DNA from: PALSA-1296 sp038322815
Lineage (GTDB): Bacteria > Bacteroidota > Ignavibacteria > Palsa-1295
Length of the DNA: 49,883 nucleotides
Direction: 5' to 3'
Assembly (NCBI GenBank): GCA_038322815.1
Contig: JBBQGG010000016.1
Location: 1-49,883, forward strand
This document shows positions 15,709 through 24,072 of the stretch, one piece after another. A program made the translations under genes and the position numbers. The notes under the pieces are model-generated. The model was given only the letters and a program-made list of their open reading frames with translations. It did not search any database and was not told the DNA's origin. Each line of letters opens with the position of its first letter. The first letter of the stretch is position 1.

Positions 15709-17358
15709 ATGAAACACGAAATTCATGCTCCTAAAGGAACATCTCTGTCATGCAAAGGCTGGGGACAGGAAGCCGCGTATCGAATGATACAAAATAATCT
15801 TGATCCCGATGTGGCAGAGCGTCCCGAAGAGTTAGTCGTTTATGGCGGCTCCGGTAAAGCCGCACGGAATTGGGAATGCTATGATGCGATATTAAAATCC
15901 TTGAAAGAACTTGAAAATGATGAGACGCTTTTAGTGCAATCCGGAAAGCCGGTGGGCATCATGAAAACATATCCTGATGCGCCACGCGTAATTATTTCGA
16001 ATTCGCAAATCGTCCCGGCATGGGCGAATTGGGATGAATTCCGAAAGCTCGAAGCAAAAGGTCTGACCATGTTCGGACAGATGACAGCAGGAAGTTGGAT
16101 CTATATCGGTTCGCAAGGCATTGTGCAAGGCACATACGAAACCCTTATGGAATGTGCCCGCCAGCACTTCGGTGGAAGTCTTGCAGGAAAAATAATTCTT
16201 ACTGCTGGTCTTGGAGGAATGGGCGGTGCGCAGCCGCTTGCCGGAAAAATGGCAGGCGCAGTTATCCTCTGCGTTGAAATTGATATGACGCGCATTCAAA
16301 AAAGAATTGATACGGGTTATTGTGATAAGTGGACTGATAATCTCGATGAAGCGCTTCGCTGGTGCGATGATGCAAAAGAAAAAAAGGAAGCATTGTCCGT
16401 TGCATTGCTCGGCAATGCCGCTGAAATTCATCCTGAAATTATCAAGCGCGGATGGATTCCTGATATCCTCACCGATCAAACAAGTGCGCACGATCCGCTT
16501 CGCGGATATTATCCTGAAGGTTACACAAAAGAAGAAGCCGATAAACTTCGCGAATCCAATCCGGAAAAATATTTGAAGCATTCACGGGCTTCGATTGCAG
16601 AGCATATGAAAGCAATGCTCAAGATGCAAAAGCGCGGAGCGATAGCATTTGATTACGGAAATAATATTCGCGGCGAAGCGAAGGCGAATGGCGTTGTAAA
16701 TGCTTTTGATATTCCCGGTTTCGTACCTGAATATATTCGTCCGTTATTTTGCGAGGGCAAAGGTCCGTTCCGATGGGTTGCGCTTTCCGGTGATCCCGAA
16801 GATATTGCAACCACCGATAGGGAGCTGCTCAAACTTTTTCCTGATGATAAAATTCTTCACAGGTGGATACCACTTGCACAAAAGCATATCCATTTCCAGG
16901 GTTTGCCTGCAAGAATTTGCTGGCTTGGAATGGGCGACCGAGCAAAAGCGGGTTTACTATTTAATCAATTGGTCAAAAATGGCAAAGTAAAAGCACCGAT
17001 CGTTATTGGGCGCGATCATCTTGATTGCGGTTCTGTAGCCAGCCCGAACCGAGAAACCGAGGCAATGAAAGACGGCTCCGATGCCATAGCTGATTGGCCT
17101 ATCCTGAATTTTGCCATGAATACGATCGGTGGTGCGACATGGGTTTCGCTTCATCATGGAGGCGGAGTAGGGATCGGTAATTCCATTCATGCGGGAATGG
17201 TCATCGTTGCTGATGGGACAGATGAAGCGGCAAAGCGGTTAGAACGCTGTCTTACTTATGACCCTTCAATGGGTATCATTCGTCATGCCGATGCCGGATA
17301 TGAGAAAGCAGAAGAAATGGCAAAGATAAACAGTGTTCGCATTCCGATGGGTAAATGA
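15709..17358 (+). CDS. hutU: Urocanate hydratase
   Basis: Urocanase, about 549 residues from the ATG at 15709 (MKHEIHAPKG), preferred over the one at 15694. Family marks: YGGSGKAARNWECYDAI near the start, the NAD-binding Gly-rich stretch TAGLGGMGGAQP near 164-175, the Cys-containing RICWLGMGDR near 402-411 with the active-site Cys, and DCGSVASPNRETEAM and HHGGGVGIGNSIHAG later. It turns urocanate into imidazolonepropionate in the histidine degradation pathway, using NAD as an electrophile. No hutH, hutI or hutG lies in the window; only the SDR gene is beside it. Confidence 0.95.
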   Translation: MKHEIHAPKGTSLSCKGWGQEAAYRMIQNNLDPDVAERPEELVVYGGSGKAARNWECYDAILKSLKELENDETLLVQSGKPVGIMKTYPDAPRVIISNSQIVPAWANWDEFRKLEAKGLTMFGQMTAGSWIYIGSQGIVQGTYETLMECARQHFGGSLAGKIILTAGLGGMGGAQPLAGKMAGAVILCVEIDMTRIQKRIDTGYCDKWTDNLDEALRWCDDAKEKKEALSVALLGNAAEIHPEIIKRGWIPDILTDQTSAHDPLRGYYPEGYTKEEADKLRESNPEKYLKHSRASIAEHMKAMLKMQKRGAIAFDYGNNIRGEAKANGVVNAFDIPGFVPEYIRPLFCEGKGPFRWVALSGDPEDIATTDRELLKLFPDDKILHRWIPLAQKHIHFQGLPARICWLGMGDRAKAGLLFNQLVKNGKVKAPIVIGRDHLDCGSVASPNRETEAMKDGSDAIADWPILNFAMNTIGGATWVSLHHGGGVGIGNSIHAGMVIVADGTDEAAKRLERCLTYDPSMGIIRHADAGYEKAEEMAKINSVRIPMGK

Positions 17359-17441
17359 AGTTTTAGTATTCGTGATTCTTAATTAATCCTCCTTTTTTAA
17401 GGAACATCCCTTCCCTTCCCGAAGTTGTAGGGCGGCACAAT

Positions 17442-17526
17442 GCCGATGTGGCGGAATGGTAGACGCAACGGACTTAAAATCCGTTGTTCTGTAAAGGACG
17501 TGCCGGTTCAAGTCCGGCCATCGGTA
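17442..17526 (+). tRNA. tRNA-Leu (UAA anticodon)
   Basis: Acceptor GCCGATG (17442-17448) pairs with CATCGGT (17519-17525, a terminal G-U), discriminator A at 17526. D-arm GCG/CGC, anticodon stem ACGGA/TCCGT with loop CTTAAAA giving anticodon TAA (17475-17477), a class II long variable arm GTTC/GGAC, and T-arm GCCGG-TTCAAGT-CCGGC. CCA is not encoded. Confidence 0.95.
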
Positions 17527-17532
17527 CGAAAC

Positions 17533-17562
17533 AAGCTTAAACTTTAAAGCTTAAAGCTTAAA
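17533..17562. repeat. AAGCTTTAAGC-type repeat, left copy
   Basis: A run of AAGCTTAAA/CTTTAAAGC units just after the tRNA gene. With 17974-18006 it brackets the four-helix-bundle gene. The units are palindromic. Confidence 0.65.
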
Positions 17563-17583
17563 TGGGCTTAGGGAGAGAGAATA

Positions 17584-17940
17584 ATGGATAAACCATTTGA
17601 TATTAAGGAGCGGACGTTTCAGTTTGGGACTCAGATCATCAAACTTTGTCTTTCGATTGAGCATCGTCATGGAGGAATCAAATCTCTTTCCAACCAATTG
17701 TTTCGATCAGGAACATCAATTGGAGCAAACATTGAAGAAGCATACGGGACTCAGACTGACACGGATTTCCTGAATAAGTTTGTTATATCCCTTAAGGAAG
17801 CACGAGAAACATCTTTCTGGCTTCGACAAATTGTAGCATCGGATATCTTACCCTTAGATGAAGTTGAAGAACTTCGAAGAGAGTGTGAAGAATTGAAAAA
17901 AATAATCGGTGCAATAATCACCAAGAAACGAAAAAATTAA
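17584..17940 (+). CDS. Four-helix bundle protein (S23 family)
   Basis: A 118-residue protein of the S23 / 23S rRNA-intervening-sequence family: an initial FDIKERTFQFG, then LSNQLFRSGTSIGANIEEA (the family signature), FLNKFVISLKEARETSFWL and a final helix. Members form pentamers of four-helix bundles; they occur inside 23S rRNA insertions or as stray intergenic genes, with unproven function (nucleic-acid binding or diversity-generating element accessory have been suggested for relatives). It lies between tRNA-Leu and der, flanked by AAGCTTTAAGC repeats, which suggests a movable cassette. Confidence 0.9.
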   Translation: MDKPFDIKERTFQFGTQIIKLCLSIEHRHGGIKSLSNQLFRSGTSIGANIEEAYGTQTDTDFLNKFVISLKEARETSFWLRQIVASDILPLDEVEELRRECEELKKIIGAIITKKRKN

Positions 17941-17973
17941 TATTGAGCCAAAGTTCGAAGCCTAAATTCCCCG

Positions 17974-18006
17974 TTTAAGCTTTAAGCTTTAAGCTTTAAG
18001 CTTAAA
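17974..18006. repeat. AAGCTTTAAGC-type repeat, right copy
   Basis: Four tandem TTTAAGC-type units ending directly at the ATG of der (18007). It thus occupies the position where a ribosome-binding site would lie. Matches the left copy at 17533-17562. Confidence 0.65.
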
Positions 18007-19320
18007 ATGCCCTTACCCCTTGTTGCAATCGTCGGACGCCCTAATGTCGGTAAGTCCACTCTTTTTAATCGCCTTGTTGGCGAGCGCAGAGCCATAACCG
18101 AATCTATTTCCGGTGTCACCCGTGACCGAATTTATGCCAAAGCCGATTGGGCGGGGCGTGATTTTCTTGTCGTCGATACCGGGGGTATCGTACCTGATTC
18201 CGAAGATATATTTGAACGTCAAATACGGCGTCAGGCAGAGATCGCAATCAGCGAAGCGGATGTCATTCTCTTCGTGATCGATGTAACAAGCGGCGTTCAT
18301 CCTCTCGATCAGGAGATCGCCGAGATGCTTCGTAAGTCCGGAAAGAAAGTCCTGCTCATCGCAAATAAAGTTGACAATCATGAGCGTGATGAAACGCTCC
18401 GGGTGGAGTTTTACGCTCTCGGCTTAGGTGAGCCTCTAGCTGCAAGCGCCATTAGCGGAAGAGGTGTCGGCGATTTCCTCGATGAACTCAATAAAGCCCT
18501 TCCCGTTGATTCAGGCGGTGATACAGAAGGCATTATGAAGCTTGCCATCATCGGCAAGCCTAACGTCGGGAAATCGAGTTATGTCAATGCCCTGCTTGGT
18601 GAAGAACGCACGATCGTTACTCCAATTGCCGGTACGACGCGCGACTCTATCCATACCGATTATACCTATTATGGACAGCAGCTTACGCTTATTGATACGG
18701 CAGGTATTCGAAGAAAAAAATATATTAACGATGCGCTTGAGCTTTATTCAATCGTGCGGACGATGAAAGCAATCGAAGAATGCGACGTAGCTCTTGTTCT
18801 TGTCGATGCTGCCCAAGGTGTTAATAATCAGGATGCGAAGATATTGAACGATGTTGTGGATGCACGCAAAGGCATTGTGCTTGTGGTAAATAAATGGGAT
18901 GCTGTCGAGAAGGAAACAAATACTGCCGTCAAGTTTGAAAAAGAGGTGCGCGATATGCTGCGCACGATCGATCATATTCCCATTGTCTTCATCAGCGCAC
19001 TTACCCATCAGCGGCATACGAAGCCGCTTGAACTGGCATTGCAAGTCTATGAAGAGCGCAAGAAACGCATTGAGACCAGAGATCTTAATAAGTTCTTATT
19101 ACCGGAAATTGAAAGAGTACCACCACCGGCAGTCATGGGAAGAGACCTTCGTATAAATTATATTACACAGGTAAAGACCGAACCGCCTGTTTTCGCATTC
19201 TTTTCAAATCATCCCGACCTTATTCCCGATTCCTATAAACGCTATCTCGAAAATAAGCTTCGCGAGCAATACGGCTTCAAAGGTGTACCGGTCTCTTTTA
19301 TTTTCAGGAAGAAGAACTAA
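18007..19320 (+). CDS. der: Ribosome-assembly GTPase Der (EngA)
   Basis: A 437-residue GTPase with two tandem G domains: GRPNVGKST (residues 9-17) with DTGG and NKVD, and GKPNVGKSS (about 182-190) with DTAG and NKWD. A C-terminal KH-like domain ends in KRYLENKLREQYGFKGVPV, which binds rRNA. It is needed for 50S subunit maturation in other bacteria. The gene begins directly after a repeat array, without a Shine-Dalgarno sequence. Confidence 0.96.
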   Translation: MPLPLVAIVGRPNVGKSTLFNRLVGERRAITESISGVTRDRIYAKADWAGRDFLVVDTGGIVPDSEDIFERQIRRQAEIAISEADVILFVIDVTSGVHPLDQEIAEMLRKSGKKVLLIANKVDNHERDETLRVEFYALGLGEPLAASAISGRGVGDFLDELNKALPVDSGGDTEGIMKLAIIGKPNVGKSSYVNALLGEERTIVTPIAGTTRDSIHTDYTYYGQQLTLIDTAGIRRKKYINDALELYSIVRTMKAIEECDVALVLVDAAQGVNNQDAKILNDVVDARKGIVLVVNKWDAVEKETNTAVKFEKEVRDMLRTIDHIPIVFISALTHQRHTKPLELALQVYEERKKRIETRDLNKFLLPEIERVPPPAVMGRDLRINYITQVKTEPPVFAFFSNHPDLIPDSYKRYLENKLREQYGFKGVPVSFIFRKKN

Positions 19321-19331
19321 TTCAGTTCTTC
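19311..19331 (+). terminator. Weak hairpin at der end
   Basis: GAAGAACT (19311-19318), loop AATTC, AGTTCTTC (19324-19331): an eight-pair stem overlapping the der stop codon, followed by a moderately T-rich stretch. Function as terminator is uncertain. Confidence 0.35.
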
Positions 19332-19355
19332 GTTCTTCATTTAGCACGAAGAAAT

Positions 19356-20165
19356 TTATTCTATCTCTATTGCCTTCGTGAACTTCGTTGCTTGATTCCC
19401 TCGTCCGGTTTCTTCTATGACACAGCGCAGGTAGTATTTGCCTTCGGGAAGTTTTTGTTTATCTTTATCCAGACCATCGAATGGGATTTCATACAGTCCT
19501 TCATTCTTGAAGTCGTTGTTTAAGAAGGAAAATTTCGATATTCCAAGATCATCAAAAAGCTGAAGGTTGATCTTCGCAGGAGAGATCAACTGTAGTTTAA
19601 TATTCCATTCATGTCTCTTTTTCTTAGAAACACTGAACTCTGTCTTTGGTAATTTGCCGACATCTTCAGGCTTGATACCTTTACCATCTATGCTTATAAA
19701 TAAAGAGTCCATTGCAGATTTAATAACCAGTCGGCTCTTGAACTCACCGACCTTTTCCGGTTTAAAACAGACACTGATGGTAAGACTCGATTTGGGCTGA
19801 ATACTTATCGGAAGCATCTGATGTGATGGTGAAGGAATTGAATACCGTTTTTCATCGTCTACTGAAAGCTGTGTCATCGTCTGAGCTGCTCCACCCGGAT
19901 TACTGATCGTTACATACATGCAAGACTCAACACCAACTCCCTGAGAACCGAATTTTAATTCCTTAACATTCAACGTGAATGCCGGAGTTATCGGTGGAGC
20001 ATCGATTGCAACGTATGTCGGTCCATTCGGCACTTCAGGCGCAGCAGGCTTAATTACAGGAGAAGGTTTTATTACTGTTTTAACTTTTTTCTGTGCCGAT
20101 GACGGAGAAAGCCAGGAGAACGATATGATGACTAATGCAAGTAAAACAACGCAAAATCTATGCAT
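19356..20165 (-). CDS. Exported Ig-like (choice-of-anchor D) protein
   Basis: A 269-residue exported protein with a signal peptide (cleavage near SPSSAQ). A Pro-rich linker follows, then one choice-of-anchor D / ASPM-SPD-2-Hydin unit (about residues 65-160: LKFGSQGVGVESCMYVTISN to DGKGIKPED). The C-terminal part (about 180-269: INLQLFDDLGI to EGKYYLRCVIEE) resembles a FlgD-type Ig fold, which often substitutes for or precedes sorting domains. It has no typical T9SS end. It is convergent with der and lies downstream of the barrel genes on the same strand. Confidence 0.7.
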   Translation of the reverse strand: MHRFCVVLLALVIISFSWLSPSSAQKKVKTVIKPSPVIKPAAPEVPNGPTYVAIDAPPITPAFTLNVKELKFGSQGVGVESCMYVTISNPGGAAQTMTQLSVDDEKRYSIPSPSHQMLPISIQPKSSLTISVCFKPEKVGEFKSRLVIKSAMDSLFISIDGKGIKPEDVGKLPKTEFSVSKKKRHEWNIKLQLISPAKINLQLFDDLGISKFSFLNNDFKNEGLYEIPFDGLDKDKQKLPEGKYYLRCVIEETGRGNQATKFTKAIEIE

Positions 20166-20234
20166 AATGTACGTACTATGGTTTAGAGTTTTGATAACAG
20201 TGTTACATATACTTTTGTCCTAAAAAAGTGAATT

Positions 20235-21773
20235 CTAAAAAGCTATATCGCATTGCGCGCCGATCGTTGTTCGATGGATCAGTACACCTCCGGCGTACGG
20301 CGCATAGACTGTTTGGGCAATTCTTCCTGAAAATGTAAATGCCGAAGACAGGTCATACGATAATTGCAAATAGTATCGGTAGCCCATTCCGTACAACGCC
20401 ACGAACGGCGATGAGCCGCGCAGATCGGGTTCATTCGAATAAAAGCGCACAGCATAAGAATCGGTCCGGAAGATTGATACTCCGCTTGCAACAGATAATT
20501 CTTCAATGGGTAAATATTTTATCCCTGTTCTTATTAAATATCCACTCTGATTCGATGGCGTCTGTTGAAATTCTGCGCGCAGCGAAACCGTGATCATTTT
20601 AGTCAGGTCAGCATCGGCATCGAAAAGAAATGATCTTTTTGCCAATGTATCGTTCACTAGTGCGAAGGCAGTTCCCTTTCCATAACTTCTAAGTTGGAAC
20701 GTGAGATGAAGCGGAAATGATAGTGACTTAAATTTACTTCCCAATCGAATATCGGAATATCGCCGTTCTCCATTTACAGTACTTTCACTTTTTGAAAAAT
20801 TTGCAGAACCAAAAAACCAGAACGTCTGAGGAATTATAAAAACCTTTGAGCCGATATACCATCCGGTTTCATTTTGTGCGTTGCTTGAATTTATTCCGAA
20901 CGTTCCGCCGAATGGAGAGATAAAATTTACCGGAAGGTTACGATAATTCAATGCGATCTCCCAAATTTTTAGAGGAGCTGTTATAACTGACATGGCAAAT
21001 GCATTTGCCCTTCCCGCATCGGAAATCATCCTCCCGAATTCACCACTCCAGGAAATAAAAGAAAAAGCGCCGCGCATATCGAACGATATCATTGAATGCT
21101 GAATGCCGCTGAAACCCGTAAGAGAATCTTTTGCAATAACAGGCTTATCATAATTCAACGTATAGGCACTTGTACCGAACTCTAAAAATCTATCATCGCT
21201 TAGCGGAGTGATCGCAACATGACCTCCCGTCACTTTACTCTCTGCCTGATCTTTTCGTGCCAACTCAGAAGCTGTTCGGTGATAGATGGATGTAGAAAGT
21301 GAGGTGATCTTATTTGAATCTACTGTTGCATCTATTTTTCTATCCGAGAAAAATCCGGCAGCGCTAAACATTCCTGAAGTGATCTCCGCAGCAATGCCCT
21401 GAAAATAGCGGAAGCCGCTTGAAGAGATATAGGGCTTTATACCGCCGATATGCGGAACAGCACCGGCGCTTACATTGCTTGTTGGCATCTGTGAATATCC
21501 GCTTGTCAGCAATAATCCGCTTCCGAAGGAAAGCGAGTAATCACCCAATACGCATTTAGAAAGTGAAACATCCTCAGATATCGAAATTGGTTTTGTTATC
21601 GCAATACATCCGCTAAGATGATCGAAGTACAAAGGCTCACCCGGATTTTTTGCTTCCGTCAACGAGAAAAGAATACCGTCACTTTTTTGCCAAAATTCGT
21701 GTCGTGGTTTTGATCGGAGTACCTCGGTACATGCCATTTTGGTACACAGCTTGTTTATCGGCATCAGGATCAA
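20235..21773 (-). CDS. Outer-membrane beta-barrel, C-terminal part of a frameshifted gene
   Basis: The coding part that matters begins near 21684; upstream codons up to 21773 are out of the original frame. From SDGILFSLTEAKNPGEPLYFDHLSGC onward it reads as a beta-barrel: many alternating aromatic strands, LVLGDYSLSFGSGLLL-like phrase, and strands to the last residue F. In relatives these strands follow an N-terminal helix-hairpin-helix region in a single chain. Here that region is in the frame at 21679-22200, separated by a shift in a run of six A (T6 on the plus strand, 21683-21688). Function unknown; located in the outer membrane if made. Confidence 0.7.
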   Translation of the reverse strand: MILMPINKLCTKMACTEVLRSKPRHEFWQKSDGILFSLTEAKNPGEPLYFDHLSGCIAITKPISISEDVSLSKCVLGDYSLSFGSGLLLTSGYSQMPTSNVSAGAVPHIGGIKPYISSSGFRYFQGIAAEITSGMFSAAGFFSDRKIDATVDSNKITSLSTSIYHRTASELARKDQAESKVTGGHVAITPLSDDRFLEFGTSAYTLNYDKPVIAKDSLTGFSGIQHSMISFDMRGAFSFISWSGEFGRMISDAGRANAFAMSVITAPLKIWEIALNYRNLPVNFISPFGGTFGINSSNAQNETGWYIGSKVFIIPQTFWFFGSANFSKSESTVNGERRYSDIRLGSKFKSLSFPLHLTFQLRSYGKGTAFALVNDTLAKRSFLFDADADLTKMITVSLRAEFQQTPSNQSGYLIRTGIKYLPIEELSVASGVSIFRTDSYAVRFYSNEPDLRGSSPFVALYGMGYRYYLQLSYDLSSAFTFSGRIAQTVYAPYAGGVLIHRTTIGAQCDIAF

Positions 21774-22200
21774 GTATCACTCGCGAACGAAGTGAAAAAT
21801 GAGATTTGGATCTCGAAGGAAATTTAGCAATAAAGTATGCTGATCTCTCTGAAATATCCGCTTCCGTTGGTTTGCCCTCATTTCGGTTTTTTAGAATGCG
21901 GTAGATATCCAGATCGGTTAATGTCGGTATGGTCTGCAGATCTTTCCATGAGGCGGTGCGGAGCAGAAAAGGACTGCGAAAAGTTTGCTCAATATCATCG
22001 GTCAGAAATTGCAATTGCTCTCCGAAGATTTCCTCGCCGATATTTGCGATGGTGATTTGTGAGGCAAGATCAATATCATTAATATTTTCAAGAACGAATG
22101 GCATTCGCACAAGTGATAGAGAATCTTTTTCTATTTGCGCAAAACATTCATCCCCGCTTAGCAGCATTAGAATAATGATTGCACAGATGCCTCTCACCAT
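21679..22200 (-). CDS. Helix-hairpin-helix barrel protein, N-terminal part
   Basis: A 173-residue reading frame: signal peptide (MVRGICAIIILMLLSGDECFA), a helix-hairpin-helix segment (about residues 83-110, SWKDLQTIPTLTDLDIYRIL) and the first barrel strands (FSLRSRVILDPDADKQAVYQ, GMYRGTPIKTTTRILAKK). It then stops, while the continuing barrel is found in the next frame (20235-21773). Fusing GMYRGTPIKTTTRILAKK to SDGILFSL restores the usual order. The start overlaps the end of the PorV-like gene by seven bases, indicating one operon. Confidence 0.7.
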   Translation of the reverse strand: MVRGICAIIILMLLSGDECFAQIEKDSLSLVRMPFVLENINDIDLASQITIANIGEEIFGEQLQFLTDDIEQTFRSPFLLRTASWKDLQTIPTLTDLDIYRILKNRNEGKPTEADISERSAYFIAKFPSRSKSHFSLRSRVILDPDADKQAVYQNGMYRGTPIKTTTRILAKK

Positions 22201-23048
22201 ACTCCGCCGGCACTGAAAGAAAATACCGAACCAAGCGCCTTATCGAAGCGCGTTCCGGCATCGAATGAGAAATTACTGTACTTGATACCAACTCCCGTTG
22301 TAATGTTTCCCGTATCGGTAGTTATTCCGAGCCGCAATGCGAGAAAGGCTATGGGATCATATTCAGCGCCGAATCCAAAGACAAGCGGCTGCTTCGCATC
22401 TTCTTCAAGTGATGTTAATAATTTTATTGGAAGCGCTTCAGGCAGATATGCAATGCCGAAGAGAAATCTGCGATCTAATTTTTCTATGTCTCCGTTAACG
22501 ATCTGATACTTCGTACCGAGAAGATTTATTGCTGATCCTCCCAACGAGAACTCCGAAGTAAGATCAAGCGTGAACCCTATATCAGCAAAAAGAAAATGCA
22601 GCTTCGGATAATCTGGTGTTGTACCAAGAGATTCATATCGCACCCTGATACCTGCAGAAGCTTTGCGATTATTTGCCAGTTCGAACGATTTACTTAGTGT
22701 TGTATAAAGTGCAAGATCGGAATAGAGATTACTAAAAGAAAGATTCGTTGCTCCGATCGCAAGTGAAGAATTTACGAATGACGAATAATATATTCCTTCT
22801 GCAGAGCTTTGGCTTGCATCTTTCAAGCCGCCGACAAAAGGCGTATAGTTCACTGAAGCGTGAAGGGGATGAAGAGAATCGGCATGGGATTGCGAAGGAT
22901 TGAGAGCAAAAGAAATTTCCGATGGCAAGCCGACTATAGAATTACTCAGCGAAGATGAAACCGAAGATTCAGGAAGAAGGGATTGGGAAAAGCCCGGAGT
23001 AGAAGCTAAAAGCGAAAAAAGAAGGATATTTTGTAGGGAAAGGGACAT
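22194..23048 (-). CDS. PorV/PorQ-like outer-membrane barrel
   Basis: A 284-residue exported protein: signal peptide (about 1-21, ending STPGFSQ), then regular beta strands with a final GSVFSFSAGGVW, typical of a 14-stranded PorV/PorQ (UPF0164) barrel. Motifs such as GLPSEISFALNPSQ and FGAEYDPIAFLALRLGI match this family. In T9SS, PorV binds sorting domains and shuttles cargo; whether this is a true PorV or only a relative is not decided by sequence alone. It is cotranscribed with the split barrel gene. Confidence 0.6.
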   Translation of the reverse strand: MSLSLQNILLFSLLASTPGFSQSLLPESSVSSSLSNSIVGLPSEISFALNPSQSHADSLHPLHASVNYTPFVGGLKDASQSSAEGIYYSSFVNSSLAIGATNLSFSNLYSDLALYTTLSKSFELANNRKASAGIRVRYESLGTTPDYPKLHFLFADIGFTLDLTSEFSLGGSAINLLGTKYQIVNGDIEKLDRRFLFGIAYLPEALPIKLLTSLEEDAKQPLVFGFGAEYDPIAFLALRLGITTDTGNITTGVGIKYSNFSFDAGTRFDKALGSVFSFSAGGVW

Positions 23049-23072
23049 GGCCGAAAAAGAGTATTTAGTTAT

Positions 23073-23106
23073 TAGTCGTTAGCAAATAATCTTTTGCTAA
23101 CGACTA
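23073..23106. repeat. TAGTCGTTAGCAAA perfect inverted repeat
   Basis: Fourteen-pair perfect stem, TAGTCGTTAGCAAA (23073-23086) and TTTGCTAACGACTA (23093-23106), six-base loop. It lies between the cytochrome gene and the PorV-like gene, both leftward. No T-run follows on the minus strand. Confidence 0.75.
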
Positions 23107-23123
23107 GTAACAACTGCCATTTA

Positions 23124-23990
23124 TTATTTCATCTGCGAACCTTGCGCACCGGCACCAGGAGATTTTAACTGCCTTTCACGTGCTAAGTTCTTCTTGAAGG
23201 CACCGAGGTAATCAACGAGCGAAGCAATCTCTTCTTCAGTGAGCGGTCCTTTATGCTTTAACCCGAAAGCAGGCATATTCGAGTTATCAATTCCTTCAGC
23301 AATGATCTCTTTCCACTCATGGGTTGAGTGATGCATCATCGCCTCAGCGGTAATATCTGGACCGGGCTTATTATCGGTTTTCGAGCCATGGCAGATAGCA
23401 CAATCGGCTTCATAAAGCTTCGCACCAAGTTCTCCCTTGCCTTTTTCGACATGGCAGGAAGCGCAATTGCCCTGGAATACTCCGTCAAGATGCATCATTC
23501 CTCCTGAGTGAGCAAGCTTTGATTTATAGATCTGTCCGTGAATGCGAAGTATCTTCTGAGGATCGGCTTTGGAATTGGAGACGACAGTGATCGTCTTAGT
23601 CATATCGCCTTCTGCCTTATTATGCGGATCGAAGGAGATCTTCAATTGAGATGTGTCTCCCGGCGGAATGCGTTTTTTGCCCGGGAATGAAGCCGTACAT
23701 CCGCAGGATGGATTTGCGCTGAAAACTTCCAGCGTATCGGTACCGGTATTACCAATGATAAAGGTTGTCGTCTGAATGGTATTCTGCTCGATCTTGCCGA
23801 ATTCATGGGTTTCTTCATTCACCTTGATCTGTGCATTCTTTACCGGAGCAGGCTTGACAGTATCAATCGGTGAAAAGAAACCGGCTTGCGTAACTATTTG
23901 CTGATTGCCCGGCACGGGCAGCTTATGTAAGCTGATCGCCACAATAGCAGCAACAGCAAATACGGAGGCAAATATTCTGGATTGTTTCAT
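23124..23990 (-). CDS. DUF1573 and cytochrome c domain protein
   Basis: A 288-residue exported protein with an N-terminal hydrophobic signal or anchor. A DUF1573 Ig-like domain (about 55-155: HEFGKIEQNTIQTTTFIIGN, SCGCT, RIHGQIY) is joined to a cytochrome c region with two CxxCH motifs, CASCH and CAICH (about 174-200). MPAFGLKHKGPLTEEEIASLVDYL supplies the distal Met ligand. So at least one, possibly two hemes. It is likely periplasmic and in electron transfer or redox sensing. The gene has its own promoter, and a hairpin follows. Confidence 0.82.
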   Translation of the reverse strand: MKQSRIFASVFAVAAIVAISLHKLPVPGNQQIVTQAGFFSPIDTVKPAPVKNAQIKVNEETHEFGKIEQNTIQTTTFIIGNTGTDTLEVFSANPSCGCTASFPGKKRIPPGDTSQLKISFDPHNKAEGDMTKTITVVSNSKADPQKILRIHGQIYKSKLAHSGGMMHLDGVFQGNCASCHVEKGKGELGAKLYEADCAICHGSKTDNKPGPDITAEAMMHHSTHEWKEIIAEGIDNSNMPAFGLKHKGPLTEEEIASLVDYLGAFKKNLARERQLKSPGAGAQGSQMK

Positions 23991-24042
23991 ACTTCTATAT
24001 CTTCCTATTCAAATTAATGTAAAATAACAGCCTTATATAAAT

Positions 24043-24072
24043 AAAAGATAGGCGGAAAAGGTTTCATTTCAA
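24043..24072 (-). promoter_or_regulatory. Candidate promoter of cytochrome gene
   Basis: On the minus strand TTGAAA (24067-24072), 16 bases, then TATCTTTT (24043-24050), a near match to the TTG...TAnnTTTG pattern, about 50 bases before the start codon. Confidence 0.4.

Noticed and set aside
15931..16581. 216-residue open frame antisense to urocanase
   Set aside because: Fully within the well-supported hutU gene on the other strand; a shadow frame.
17533..18006. AAGCTT arrays as a CRISPR array
   Set aside because: Units are directly adjacent with no spacers and no cas genes are near.
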